Origin: PALSA-612 sp963765295
GTDB lineage: Bacteria; Actinomycetota; Thermoleophilia; Gaiellales; Gaiellaceae
Assembly (NCBI GenBank): GCA_963765295.1
Contig: CAVXVO010000007.1
Span: forward strand, 310,001-374,000
Reading direction: 5' to 3'
DNA length: 64,000 nt
Positions within the stretch are counted from its first letter, which is position 1, and the number at the start of each line of letters is the position of its first letter. Below the pieces are notes generated by a model that searched no databases, was not told the origin of the DNA, and worked only from the letters and a program-made list of their open reading frames with translations. The position numbers and the translations under genes are program-made. Positions 18,136 to 26,420 of this stretch are shown piece after piece.

Positions 18136-18714
18136 ATGCGGCGCCAGGATGGGCACGGTGAAGACGCGAGAGCGATGAGCGCCAAGCGGTTCCGTTGGGC
18201 GGCCGCGATGGCAGCTCTGCTTGCTTCGCTGGTCGTTCTGGCCGGTTGCGGGAGTGGGGGGAGCACCAAGACTGTCACCGTCACGGTTTCCACCCCGACG
18301 ACGTCATCGTCGAACCAGACCCCGACCGGGCCGGCCGTGGCGGAGATGCAGCGCGTGATGACGCGGCTCGGCTATTACTCCGGTCCGATCGACGGCATCT
18401 ACGGGCCTGCGACGATCGCGGGCGTCGAGGCGATGCAGACGGCGCTGGGCGTGACCTCGGACGGCATCTACGGCCCTGAGACGCACGCAGCGCTCAAGGG
18501 CAAGGGGAGATACGTCGTCGTCGAGATCCAGACCGCGCTCGCGGAGTACGGGTACTACACCGGCGCGATCGACGGTGCGTACGGTGCGGCGACGACCGAG
18601 GCGGTGAAGAAGCTGCAGACGGATCTGGGAGTGACGGCGGACGGCCGCTTCGGGCCGGAGACCGCGAAGGCGTTCAACGAGGCAGTCGCCAGCGGCAAGC
18701 TGAAGCCGGTCTAG
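18136..18714 (+). CDS. Lipoprotein with two peptidoglycan-binding (PG_binding_1) domains
   Basis: A 192-residue protein starting at 18136 after a GAGGAGAT ribosome site (an ATG at 18175 also has a full signal). The lipobox VVLAGCGSG anchors it to the membrane, a short TKTVTVTVSTPTT linker follows, then two PG_binding_1 repeats with MTRLGYYSGPIDGIYGPAT and EYGYYTGAIDGAYGAAT signatures. It probably tethers or senses peptidoglycan outside the membrane. It lies just upstream of a second lipoprotein with a similar linker, and the two may be co-transcribed. Confidence 0.85.
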   Translation: MRRQDGHGEDARAMSAKRFRWAAAMAALLASLVVLAGCGSGGSTKTVTVTVSTPTTSSSNQTPTGPAVAEMQRVMTRLGYYSGPIDGIYGPATIAGVEAMQTALGVTSDGIYGPETHAALKGKGRYVVVEIQTALAEYGYYTGAIDGAYGAATTEAVKKLQTDLGVTADGRFGPETAKAFNEAVASGKLKPV

Positions 18715-18720
18715 GTCGAG

Positions 18721-19377
18721 ATGACGAGACTGCCGAGCGCGCTGGTGCTGGCCGCGCTGGTCGTCGCCCTTGCCGCGTGCGGTGGTGGCTCCGGTGAGGC
18801 GATCGGCACGCTCACCGGAGTCACGGCCACCCGCGCGACGCCCACCACGACGCCCGCGGGCACGACGGAGACGGTGCCGACCGTCTCGACGAGCCCCGAG
18901 ACGACGACTCCGTCCCCGCCGGCGACCGCGAACGCGCCGGCCAACCCGATCGTGCCACCCAAACCGCTCACGGTCACCACCACGGTGCCGCAGCCTCCGA
19001 CGACCGTGACGCAGCCGCCTCACACGGTGACGACGCCTGCACCTCCGCCGTCCACGGTGACCGTTCCGACGACGGTGGCCTCGACGGTTTCCAAGACGGT
19101 GACGGTGACTGTGGCCCCGCCGCCGACCACGGCCGCCACGACGTCGACCACGACAGGAGCCTCACCGACGACGGCGACGACCGAGACGTCGGGCGGCGTC
19201 AGTCCGGGAGCCGCCGCGGTGGCCGGCGCCGCCGCGGCGTCGCAGACCGAGGAGAGCGACAGCACCGACTGGGGCTGGGTTGCGTTCGCGATTCTCGCCT
19301 TCGGCGTCCTCGTCGGCGGGCTCGTCTGGTGGTGGCGAAGCAAACACAGCGACAAGGACAGGAGCGCGTCAGCCTAG
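18721..19377 (+). CDS. Thr/Pro-rich lipoprotein with C-terminal membrane helix
   Basis: A 218-residue surface protein. A signal peptide with lipobox ALAACGG is followed by about 130 residues of Thr, Pro, Val and Ser (including SKTVTVTVAPPPTT, close to the linker of the gene upstream). Near the C-terminus is a membrane helix (WVAFAILAFGVLVGGLVWWW) and a positive tail. It could therefore be fixed to the membrane at both ends with a looping, possibly glycosylated middle, although the helix may simply anchor a protein whose cysteine is not lipidated. It starts four bases after the previous stop. Confidence 0.7.
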   Translation: MTRLPSALVLAALVVALAACGGGSGEAIGTLTGVTATRATPTTTPAGTTETVPTVSTSPETTTPSPPATANAPANPIVPPKPLTVTTTVPQPPTTVTQPPHTVTTPAPPPSTVTVPTTVASTVSKTVTVTVAPPPTTAATTSTTTGASPTTATTETSGGVSPGAAAVAGAAAASQTEESDSTDWGWVAFAILAFGVLVGGLVWWWRSKHSDKDRSASA

Positions 19378-19465
19378 TCGGTCGGCTGCAACAGCAATCG
19401 TGGCGAGTCGACCGAGCGCGATCTTCTGCGCGAGCGATCGCCCGTTCCTGCCGATACGTCTTGCG

Positions 19466-19981
19466 ATGGCCTCCCCACCCACGTCGGCTCGACGTGCCGG
19501 CCGGGCCGCGCGCACGGGTGTGATCGGCACGATCGTCGCTGCCGTCGCGTTCTTCGACGGCATCGTTGTCGGCCTGCCGATCGCGTTGCTCGCCGCCTCG
19601 CTCAAACCGCTGGCCGTGTTCCTCGTGGCGACGATCGCCGTCATCTTCCTCGCCATCACCTGCTGTCGCTGGGTTGACAGCCGATGGGACGAGTGGTTCT
19701 CGAGCCACACGAGTCGGATCGAGTCGAGACTGAAGAGGATGCGGGCGAGCCGTGTGATGAGCCATCCCGTTGCCTGGATCCAGCGAGGCCCGGACCGCTG
19801 GTACGCGCTCGCATCGGCGCTGGCCAACCCGGTCCTCGTCGTCGCCCTCGCCCGGTCGATCGGCGGCAAGCCGGTTGGTGAGCGCCGGATCGTCCTTGGC
19901 TCGGTCGCCTATGCGATCCCCTACGTCGGCCTGTGGGCGCTTGTCGGCCTCGCGCTTGCCGACGCCATCAGCGCCGCATAG
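19466..19981 (+). CDS. Hypothetical multi-pass membrane protein
   Basis: About 171 residues starting MASPPTSARRAGRAART, with a long hydrophobic region of two close helices (GVIGTIVAAVAFFDGIVVG and a second at LKPLAVFLVATIAVIFLA), a charged middle containing SRIESRLKRMRASR, and two C-terminal helices ending GLALADAISAA. No family is recognised with certainty. The start is the first ATG with membrane-protein composition after it; no strong ribosome site is visible. Confidence 0.55.
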   Translation: MASPPTSARRAGRAARTGVIGTIVAAVAFFDGIVVGLPIALLAASLKPLAVFLVATIAVIFLAITCCRWVDSRWDEWFSSHTSRIESRLKRMRASRVMSHPVAWIQRGPDRWYALASALANPVLVVALARSIGGKPVGERRIVLGSVAYAIPYVGLWALVGLALADAISAA

Positions 19982-20110
19982 ATTCGGACGCACGGCACCT
20001 GCACAGCTCGGCGCGATCGTCGGCGATTCGCGCTCCAGGTGCTTGCCGGCCGCAGACTTGCGTCGGAACCGCGTACTGCCGAATGAACGGATCGGCAGTA
20101 AGCTCCTGCG

Positions 20111-20485
20111 ATGCTCGGCGTGAAGGCGCACGCAAGAGCCGTGAATCGGCGCACGAGGTCGATCGCGCGGCTAAACCTGGAGCTGGCAAAGCTCGAGGCG
20201 AAGCAGAAGGCAACGGCGCTGGGGATCGCAGGCGGTCTCGGGCTCGTCGCCGTGGTGCTCGTCTTCTACGCGATCGGCTTCAGCTTCGCTGCAGCAGCGG
20301 CGGGACTCAGTGAAAGCCTGCCCCTGTGGGCGTCGCTGCTGATCGTCGCGGGGATGATCGTTCTCGTCGCGGCGGTCCTCGCGCTTCTGGCAAGGCGCTT
20401 CGCGCGTAAGGCTTCGCCTCCCAAGCCGGAACAGGCGATCGAGGAGGCGGAGCGCACGATCGAGATGCTGGACAGCCATGTCTGA
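20111..20485 (+). CDS. Actinobacterial holin-X/DUF1469-like membrane protein
   Basis: A 124-residue protein with a charged N-terminal helix (RLNLELAKLEAKQKATALG), two membrane helices (GLGLVAVVLVFYAIGFSFA and LWASLLIVAGMIVLVAAVLA) and a basic/acidic tail. This matches the phage-holin-family/Act-Holin-X pattern often encoded beside DUF3618 proteins. It overlaps the next start by eight bases (20478-20485), so the three-gene set 20111-20884 is probably one operon. Members are thought to affect the envelope; the precise role is unknown. Confidence 0.75.
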   Translation: MLGVKAHARAVNRRTRSIARLNLELAKLEAKQKATALGIAGGLGLVAVVLVFYAIGFSFAAAAAGLSESLPLWASLLIVAGMIVLVAAVLALLARRFARKASPPKPEQAIEEAERTIEMLDSHV

Positions 20486-20675
20486 GCGCACCGCCGAGGA
20501 GATTCGCAGAGAGATCGCCGACGAGCGACGACGCCTCGACGATGACCTGGACACGCTGCAGGCCGAGCTGCGCTCATTCGTGCCGTACGTGATCGGTGTA
20601 GTTGTCGCGGTCGCGCTCCTCACGGGAGGCAAGGGCGTAAGAACCGGCGTCAGGCTGATCTGGAAGATCCTCTAG
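20478..20675 (+). CDS. DUF3618 membrane protein, copy 1
   Basis: A 65-residue protein: MSERTAEEIRREIADERRRL, an acidic/coiled helix, then a single membrane helix YVIGVVVAVALLTGG. This is the standard DUF3618 layout (IRxEIxxxRxxL..dldaLxxEl). It overlaps the holin-X stop and is followed 17 bases later by a paralogue whose first ten residues are identical. Confidence 0.75.
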   Translation: MSERTAEEIRREIADERRRLDDDLDTLQAELRSFVPYVIGVVVAVALLTGGKGVRTGVRLIWKIL

Positions 20676-20692
20676 CCCGAGCGCACTTACCC

Positions 20693-20884
20693 ATGTCCGA
20701 GCGCACCGCTGAGGAGATCCGCAAAGAGATCGCCGTCGAGCGACAGGGCCTCCACGAGGATGTCGACGCGCTGAAGGCCGAGTTGCGCTCGCGTCTGCCG
20801 TACCTGATCGCCGGAGTCGCCGCGCTCGCCCTCTTCGCGGTCGGGCTCTTCACCGGCATCCGGAGGATCCGGAAGCTCCTTTAG
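20693..20884 (+). CDS. DUF3618 membrane protein, copy 2
   Basis: A 63-residue paralogue of the preceding gene: MSERTAEEIRKEIAVERQGL, then DVDALKAELRSRLPYLI leading into one membrane helix (AGVAALALFAVGLF) and a basic end. The first 40 bases are nearly the same as in copy 1, so a recent tandem duplication is likely. The function is unknown; DUF3618 genes usually accompany holin-X genes as here. Confidence 0.75.
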   Translation: MSERTAEEIRKEIAVERQGLHEDVDALKAELRSRLPYLIAGVAALALFAVGLFTGIRRIRKLL

Positions 20885-20990
20885 TCCAGGCGCGAACAAC
20901 GATCGCGATCGCCGTCGTCTAACCGGTCATGCGCCACCGGCGCCAAGGTCAAGACCTGGATCGCCGACGGATGGCAGTCATTGGCGTGTT

Positions 20991-21012
20991 CTATCCCGGT
21001 GGAGGTTTGACG
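20991..21012 (+). repeat. Left copy of a 22-bp direct repeat flanking a 3.9-kb segment
   Basis: CTATCCCGGTGGAGGTTTGA followed by CG here; the other copy at 24920-24941 differs in one base (A for G at position 11). The two are in the same orientation and enclose the truncated M48 gene and the SDR/TetR/SDR set. Confidence 0.75.
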
Positions 21013-21077
21013 GGCTAGGTGATGGGGTGTTCGGAACTGCCGCAAAGTGACCGCATCGTCTCGCGGGACATCTGGGC

Positions 21078-21960
21078 ATGATTGGCGGCGAGGTGTCGTC
21101 GGAGGCGACCCAGCCGTGCGAGCGCTGCGGGGCGACCGTCCCGGTCGTGCAGCCTTACATCGCTTGGTGTGACCAGTGCGGCTGGAACATCAATGCGCCC
21201 GAGCGACCACTTCCGGCCGGGCGGTTCGAGCGGCTGTACGAGCAGGCGGGTCGGCACGCCGGCGAGCGCATGGAGCGCGAGCTGACCGAGGCCGACGCGC
21301 TCGAACCACACTTGACGTTGAGCAAGGCACTCGCTTACGTGATCGCGGCCGGCGTGCATCTGCTCACGCTTGTGCTGCTCGTGGGCGGCGTCGTTCTGAT
21401 CGCACTGTTTCGGGCAAATATCTTCGGCATGGCTACCGGGGTGTTGATGATCGCGGTCGCGCTCGTCGTCAGGCCACGCTTCGGGAAAGCGCCAGACGAG
21501 AACCTGGTCGCGCGCACGGAGGCGCGGTCTTTGTTCCGGTTGATCGACCGAGTCGCCGAGGCAGCTGGGACGAAGACCGTGGACATGCTCGTCGTCGACG
21601 AGGAGTACAACGCCGCTTGGGGGATCGTCGGCGTGCGCCGCACACGTGTGCTCGAGCTCGGTCTGCCGCTGCTCTCGGCGCTAGAACCCCAGGAGCGAGT
21701 CGCTCTGGTCGCGCACGAACTGGCGCACGCTCGCAACGGTGACGCTTCGCGCGGCCTGTTCATCGGCTCGTCCATCCGAGGACTCGCACAGTGGTACTTC
21801 CTCCTCGCGCCACACCAGGCCAGGAACCCCTACGACCAGCCGTTCGGTGCTCCGCTCCGACTCGCCGGCGACCTTGTCCGGGTTGCGGGCGAGCAGGTCG
21901 TGAGCGGGGCGGCCGAGTGGCTTCGTGTCCGAACGTTGCCGAGAGCGGTGATAAGGTCGC
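21078..21960 (+). pseudogene. Truncated M48-family membrane metalloprotease
   Basis: The start carries a zinc ribbon (CERCGATV ... CDQCGWN), then two membrane helices (LAYVIAAGVHLLTLVLLVGG and the next), then a good M48 domain with VVDEEYNAAWGIVGVRRTRV and the zinc site VAHELAHARNGD. After the HELAH motif the similarity fades near 21940. The frame runs on to 22295 only as an antisense shadow of the SDR gene. The downstream part that should provide the third zinc ligand (a glutamate in a later helix) is missing, so the product is unlikely to be an active protease. Confidence 0.6.
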
Positions 21961-21971
21961 CCCGTCTCGTT

Positions 21972-22701
21972 TCAGACCGCGGTGCGTCCGCCGTCGACGT
22001 GGATGATCGCGCCGTTGATGTAGCCGGCCGCCGGGGTCGCGAGGAACGTGATGACGTCGGACAGCTCGTGCACGTCAGCGACCCGGCGGAGCGGAATTTG
22101 CTTGGCAAACTCCTGGGCCATCGCCAACCTCGGCTCCAGCGTCGGGGTCAACGTCGGACCGGGAGCGACCGCGTTGACCCGGACGTTCTGCGGCCCGTAT
22201 TCGGCGGCCCACGCCTTGGTGAGCAGCTCGATCGCCGCGCGCGAGGCGCCGTAGGCAGCCAAGCCCGGCTGGCCGTAGCTCGCGACCATCGTTGAGACGT
22301 TGATGACCGATCCGCCGCCGCGGGCGGCGATCTTCGGGGCGAGTGCGGCGACGAGGAAGAACGGCGCCTTGACGTTGATCTGGAACAGACCGTCGAACGC
22401 CGCCTCGTCGGTGTCGGCCGTCGCTCCCATGGCGGCAACGCCGGCGAGGTTGACCAGGACATCAATCTCGCCTGCCGCGTCGGCGACGCGCCCCACCTCG
22501 GACAGCTCCGAGAAATCCGCGGCGATGAACTGCGCGTCGTGTCCACCCGCCCGGATCTCCTCTACGGTGCTCGCGCCGCGGGTCTCATCGCGGCCGGTGA
22601 GTGATCACCGACGCGCCCTTCTCGGCCATCGACAGTGCGGTGGCGATACCCATCCCGGAGGTTCCACCGGTGATCAAAGCCCGCTTGTCTTTCAGATCCA
22701 T
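21972..22701 (-). CDS. Short-chain dehydrogenase/reductase (classical SDR), one frameshift
   Basis: The restored protein is about 242 residues. The N-terminus reads RALITGGTSGMGIATALSM (TGxxxGxG cofactor site), followed by LVNLAGVAA (NAG-like), VINVSTMVAS (catalytic Ser) and YGASRAAIELLTKAW. The usual YxxxK lysine is not conserved in that spot (YGASR), so catalysis may be altered. One extra base near 22606 breaks the frame. GAAGGGA sits before the ATG at 22701. It is the first gene of the lower-GC insert and is followed upstream by the tetR gene in the same direction. Confidence 0.7.
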
Positions 22702-22844
22702 CGTTGACGTCCCTTCAATAGTTGGAGCGGACAATCCACTCTCGAGGGGCCGACTGTAGCAGAACTGGCTTACGCAATCCAGGATGAGCTGATCTGGCGG
22801 AACGCGCTCCGGGACGGCTTCCCGTAGGTCGTCGGTCCGAGGGC

Positions 22845-23484
22845 TCAGCGGTCGAGCGAAGTGCTCGTGGTGCTGCTGAGGCTGGCAATGAGCATGAGCA
22901 TCGCGTCGAGCGCGGCCGCAAGCGGTTCGGAGTCGCGCTGGACCTGAGCGAGCAGGAGGCCGCCCTCAAGCGCGGCAAGCAGTGGCCAGCGCGAGCTGGC
23001 GCGGATCGGCCTCCGGCGCGAGTCGGCCAAGCGCGTGCATCCGCAGAAGACCGGCCATGATGCTGGCCTCCCAGCGTTTGAAGGACGCCGCAACCACTGC
23101 CCTGGCTTCGGGCTCCGTCTCGGCGAGCTCGGAACCGAGCGAGCCGATCGGACAACCGCCGCGCCCGCCCGTGTTGCGGGTGTGATCGACCACGAAATCG
23201 CGCCACTCCCGTAGGCCATCGAGGCTGCTGAGGTCGAACCGCTCCTGCGTGCCGATGGCCCTGTCGGCCTGGCGCTCGATGACTGCGCGAACCAGCGCCG
23301 GCTTGTCCTCGAAGTAGTGGTAGAGCTGCGAGCTGCTCACGTGTGCACCATCGCGCACTTCCTCGAGCGTCGCGTGGGCAACGCCCTGCTGAAAGATCAG
23401 CTCTGCCGCGGCGTCGACGATCCGCGCGCGCGTCGCGGCGCCCTTGCGCGTCAACCTCGGCCTACCGGAACTCCCTGAGGGCAT
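22845..23484 (-). CDS. TetR-family transcriptional regulator, one frameshift near its end
   Basis: The N-terminal helix-turn-helix is typical: ARIVDAAAELIFQQGVAHAT, then VSSSQLYHYFEDKPALVRAV. A C-terminal ligand domain follows with the GGCPIGSLGSELAE stretch of the TetR_C_33/AcrR-like group. An extra base near 22975 would end the protein early; without it the chain runs to a stop at 22845 (about 212 residues). It is divergent from the SDR at 23714, with a perfect inverted repeat in between, so it probably represses that gene and itself. Confidence 0.8.
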
Positions 23485-23518
23485 GCGGAAAAGTATACCG
23501 GGAAAAATGGCTTTGACA

Positions 23519-23537
23519 TGCCATAAGATCTATGGCA
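23519..23537 (+). promoter_or_regulatory. Likely TetR operator between divergent tetR and SDR genes
   Basis: The inverted repeat TGCCATA-agatc-TATGGCA (7-bp perfect arms, 5-base centre) lies 35 bases upstream of tetR. A TTGACA hexamer at 23513-23518 abuts it, so a bound repressor would block that promoter. Binding itself is inferred. Confidence 0.6.
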
Positions 23538-23713
23538 CAGTGGATCGAGTATTCCAGTAAAGCAAGCCCTCAGGCTGCCACTGCCGGGAAAGCAAGAAGC
23601 CGTTGTGCTGGGCCAGGCCGAGCGGGGCCTAGCTGTCGTGTCCACCCCGCGGTCCGACCGCGCCGTTCAGTCAGCCCTGGCTGGACCTACAGAAGGATGA
23701 GGAGGAAATTCTG

Positions 23714-24649
23714 ATGAGCACACTCCCAGGAAAGACTGTGTTGATCACGGGCGCCAACGTCGGGATCGGCAAGGACGTGGCCCGGCAACTGGCATTACGT
23801 CCTGAGTTCGCCCGCATCTACCTGGCGTGCCGGAACCACGACCGGGCGACAGCGGCGAAGGCCGACCTCGAAGCGGAGACCGGCCGGAAGATCTTCGACA
23901 TCGTTCTCATGGACGTTGCCGATCCGGGCTCGGTCCGCGCCGGCCTGGCGGGCGTTGACGGATCGCTCGACGCGGTGGTCATGAACGCTGGTGGAATGGG
24001 CGGCAAGACGCCCATGGCGTTGACCGCTGACGGGACCACGTACATGTTCGCGCAGAACGTTCTTGGCCACGTTGTCCTCCTCGAGGAGCTCCTGGCCGAG
24101 TACCGACTTAGCGAGGTGGCGGTCTTCGCCGGAAGTGAAGCAGCGAGGGGAATCCCGAAGATGGGGTTCAAGCGGCCGTCATTCGTCTCAAACTCCGCCG
24201 ACGAGCTCGCCACTGTCATCGACGGCAGCTGTTTCGCCGACCGCAAACCTGACGTCAATTTGGCTTACGGGCAGGCCAAGTTGATCGGCATTCTGTGGAT
24301 GGCCCACCTGGCCCGCCAACATCCCGACCGCCGATTCATCACCGTGAGCCCCGGCAACACGACGGGCACGCAGGCACCCAACGACCTCAAATTGCCGCTG
24401 CGTCTAGCAGCCAAATACGTCATGCCCCTCCTGGGTATCGCCCACAAACTTGACGTGGGCGCGAAGCGACTGGTCGACGGCGTCACCGACCCGACGCTGG
24501 CTAGCGGCGTGTTCTACGCCAGCGCGGCCAAAACGCTCAAGGGTCCTTTGGTCGACCAAACGGACATCTTTCCCGATCTGGCTGACCCGTCGTTTCAGGA
24601 CAACGCCAACGAAGCCATCCACCGCTTCATCCCAAAGACAGTCGCGTAA
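23714..24649 (+). CDS. SDR oxidoreductase (protochlorophyllide reductase/retinol dehydrogenase-like)
   Basis: An intact 311-residue SDR starting after a GAGGA site. Cofactor site VLITGANVGIGKDVARQL, then LDAVVMNAGGMGG, a serine in VAVFAGSEAA, and the catalytic YGQAK. The family acts on lipophilic alcohols and aldehydes or flavin-like compounds with NADPH. It is less GC-rich than the genes outside the insert. It is probably induced by the ligand of the divergent TetR protein. Confidence 0.8.
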   Translation: MSTLPGKTVLITGANVGIGKDVARQLALRPEFARIYLACRNHDRATAAKADLEAETGRKIFDIVLMDVADPGSVRAGLAGVDGSLDAVVMNAGGMGGKTPMALTADGTTYMFAQNVLGHVVLLEELLAEYRLSEVAVFAGSEAARGIPKMGFKRPSFVSNSADELATVIDGSCFADRKPDVNLAYGQAKLIGILWMAHLARQHPDRRFITVSPGNTTGTQAPNDLKLPLRLAAKYVMPLLGIAHKLDVGAKRLVDGVTDPTLASGVFYASAAKTLKGPLVDQTDIFPDLADPSFQDNANEAIHRFIPKTVA

Positions 24650-24788
24650 CCCCTCACCAACGGGTTTCCAAACGTTCGTTGCGAACCCGACGTTTGAGGA
24701 CGCGCCGGCCAGCGTTTCCGGTGCCGCACAAGGGCTGAGCAAGCGGTCGGAAGCTCGCGGGTGAGCCTTCGATCGTGGCGAGATCAGA

Positions 24789-24827
24789 CAGCCAACACCA
24801 GTTTGTCGAGCGGGCTGGTGTTGGCTG
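24789..24827. repeat. Perfect 13-bp inverted repeat (stem-loop)
   Basis: CAGCCAACACCAG (24789-24801) pairs with CTGGTGTTGGCTG (24815-24827) around a 13-base loop, about 140 bases after the SDR stop. It may be that gene's terminator, or the end of an old mobile element, given the nearby direct repeat. Confidence 0.6.
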
Positions 24828-24919
24828 GTGCAGCGCCAGGATCGAGTTGTTGTTGAGTCGCGACCGGCAGCTTCGAGCGACGACGTCCGGGAATGTCACA
24901 GCCCAGGCCACCTGCCCAC

Positions 24920-24941
24920 CTATCCCGGTAGAGGTTTGACG
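24920..24941 (+). repeat. Right copy of the 22-bp direct repeat
   Basis: CTATCCCGGTAGAGGTTTGA followed by CG; 21 of 22 bases match the copy at 20991-21012. Confidence 0.75.
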
Positions 24942-24993
24942 CCGCCGGGCAGCCGTCGTATACAACACGCAATCGGCTGAAAGGGGATCGAGC

Positions 24994-26420
24994 ATGTCCG
25001 TGCTGATCAAGGGCGGCCGGATCGTCACCGCCGCGGACGACTACGTCGGCGACGTCTACGTCGAGAACGGGACGGTGTCGCTGATCGGCGAGTCGCTGGA
25101 CGTCGCGGCCGACAAGGTGATCGACGCGGCCGGAAAGTACGTGCTCCCCGGGGCGATCGACCCGCACACGCACCTGGAGATGTTCTTCGGCGGCACCACG
25201 ACCTGCGACGACTTCACCTCCGGCACGGTGTCGGCCGCGTTCGGCGGCACGACGACTGCCTCGTCGACTTCTGCATGCAGGCGCCGGGCACGTCGTTCGC
25301 CCAGGCGCTCGAGAACTACTTCGAGAAGATCGACCGCTGCAAGCCGGTGATCGACGTCGGCTTCCACATCGGCGTCACCGACCTGCGCGAGGGCGGCTCG
25401 CTCGAGGAGCTCGCGACGCTGCCGGACCAGGGCATCACGTCGTACAAGCTGTTCATGGCCTACAAGGGCGCCGTCATGGTCGACGACGAGACGCTCTTCA
25501 AGACGATGCAGACCGCGGCGCGACACGGGCGCGCTCGTGATGGTGCACGCGGAGAACGGCGACGCGATCGACATCATCGTCAAGGAGGCCGTCGCCGCAG
25601 GGCACACCGAGCCGATCTGGCACGCGCGCACGCGGCCGCCCGAGACCGAGGGCGAGGCGACGAACCGCGCGGTCCAGCTCGCACGCGTCGCCGGCGCGCC
25701 GCTCTACGTCGTCCACGTCTCGTGCAAGGAGTCGATCGAGCCGATCGCGATCGCCCGCGAGAAGGGCTGGAACGTGTGGGGCGAGACCTGCACCCAGTAC
25801 CTGTTCATCGACGACTCGGCGCTCGACCAGCCCGGCTTCGAGGGCGGCGAAGTACATCTACACGCCGCCGCCGCGGCCGAAGGAGAACCAGGAGCACCTC
25901 TGGCACGCGCTCGGCACGGCGACGTCCTCTCCGTCGTCTCCACCGACCACTGCCCGTTCAACTGGCCGGAGCAGAAGGGGATCAACGGCGAGGAGTTCCA
26001 GAAGGTGCCGAACGGCGGCCCGGGGATCGAGAACCGGCTGCACATGCTCTACGACGTTCGGCGTGCGCACCGGGCCGCATGCTCGCTGAACCGCTTCGTC
26101 GAGCTGACCTCGACGAACGTCGCGAAGCTCTTCGGGCTCTACCCGCGCAAGGGCACGATCGCGCCGGGCTCGGACGCCGACATCGTCGTCTGGGATCCCG
26201 AGAAGAAGCTGACCATCTCGGCGAAGACGCACCACTCGAACGTCAACTACAACCTGTTCGAGGGGACCGAGGTGACCGGCGCCCCGGAGGTCGTGCTCGT
26301 GCGCGGCCAGGTGATCGTCGAGAACGACGAGCTGGTGGCGCAGCCGGGCGCCGGCCAGTTCGTGAAGCGCGCGCAGGTCGGCGAGGAGCTGTACCGCCGG
26401 CCGGAAGGTGCTCGGCGTGA
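24994..26420 (+). CDS. Dihydropyrimidinase/D-hydantoinase, multiple frameshifts
   Basis: A cyclic-amide hydrolase opening dihydropyrimidine or hydantoin rings to N-carbamoyl amino acids. The amidohydrolase metal site GAIDPHTHLEMFFGG is in the first frame, ITSYKLFMAYKGA (the carbamylated-lysine region) in the next, then VMVHAENGD, VVHVSCKES and STDHCPFN, then the GTIAPGSDADIVVWDP end. At least six one-base changes lie between, mostly insertions (about 25270, 25521, 25850, and three clustered near 26060-26090). Restored length is about 470 residues, as usual. The stop overlaps the GTG of the amidase (GTGA), so they are coupled. Confidence 0.8.

Larger units (their letters stand above)
20991..24941. 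mobile_element. Candidate genomic insert bounded by 22-bp direct repeats
   Basis: Near-identical direct repeats stand at both ends. Inside, an M48 protease gene stops being recognisable exactly where an SDR/TetR/SDR set of visibly lower GC begins. No transposase or integrase is seen within, so the mechanism is unknown; the repeats could be recombination scars or relics of a lost element. This is inference from layout and composition. Confidence 0.4.
24650..24993. other. Intergenic region holding a stem-loop and a direct repeat
   Basis: Contains the 13-bp inverted repeat at 24789-24827 and the right copy of the direct repeat (24920-24941). Otherwise I see no convincing frame. Confidence 0.6.

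Noticed and set aside
20928..21017. Short frames ending at the left direct repeat, possibly a transposase tail
   Set aside because: Too short to recognise; the shared IPVEV-stop reading in both repeats may just follow from the repeat itself.
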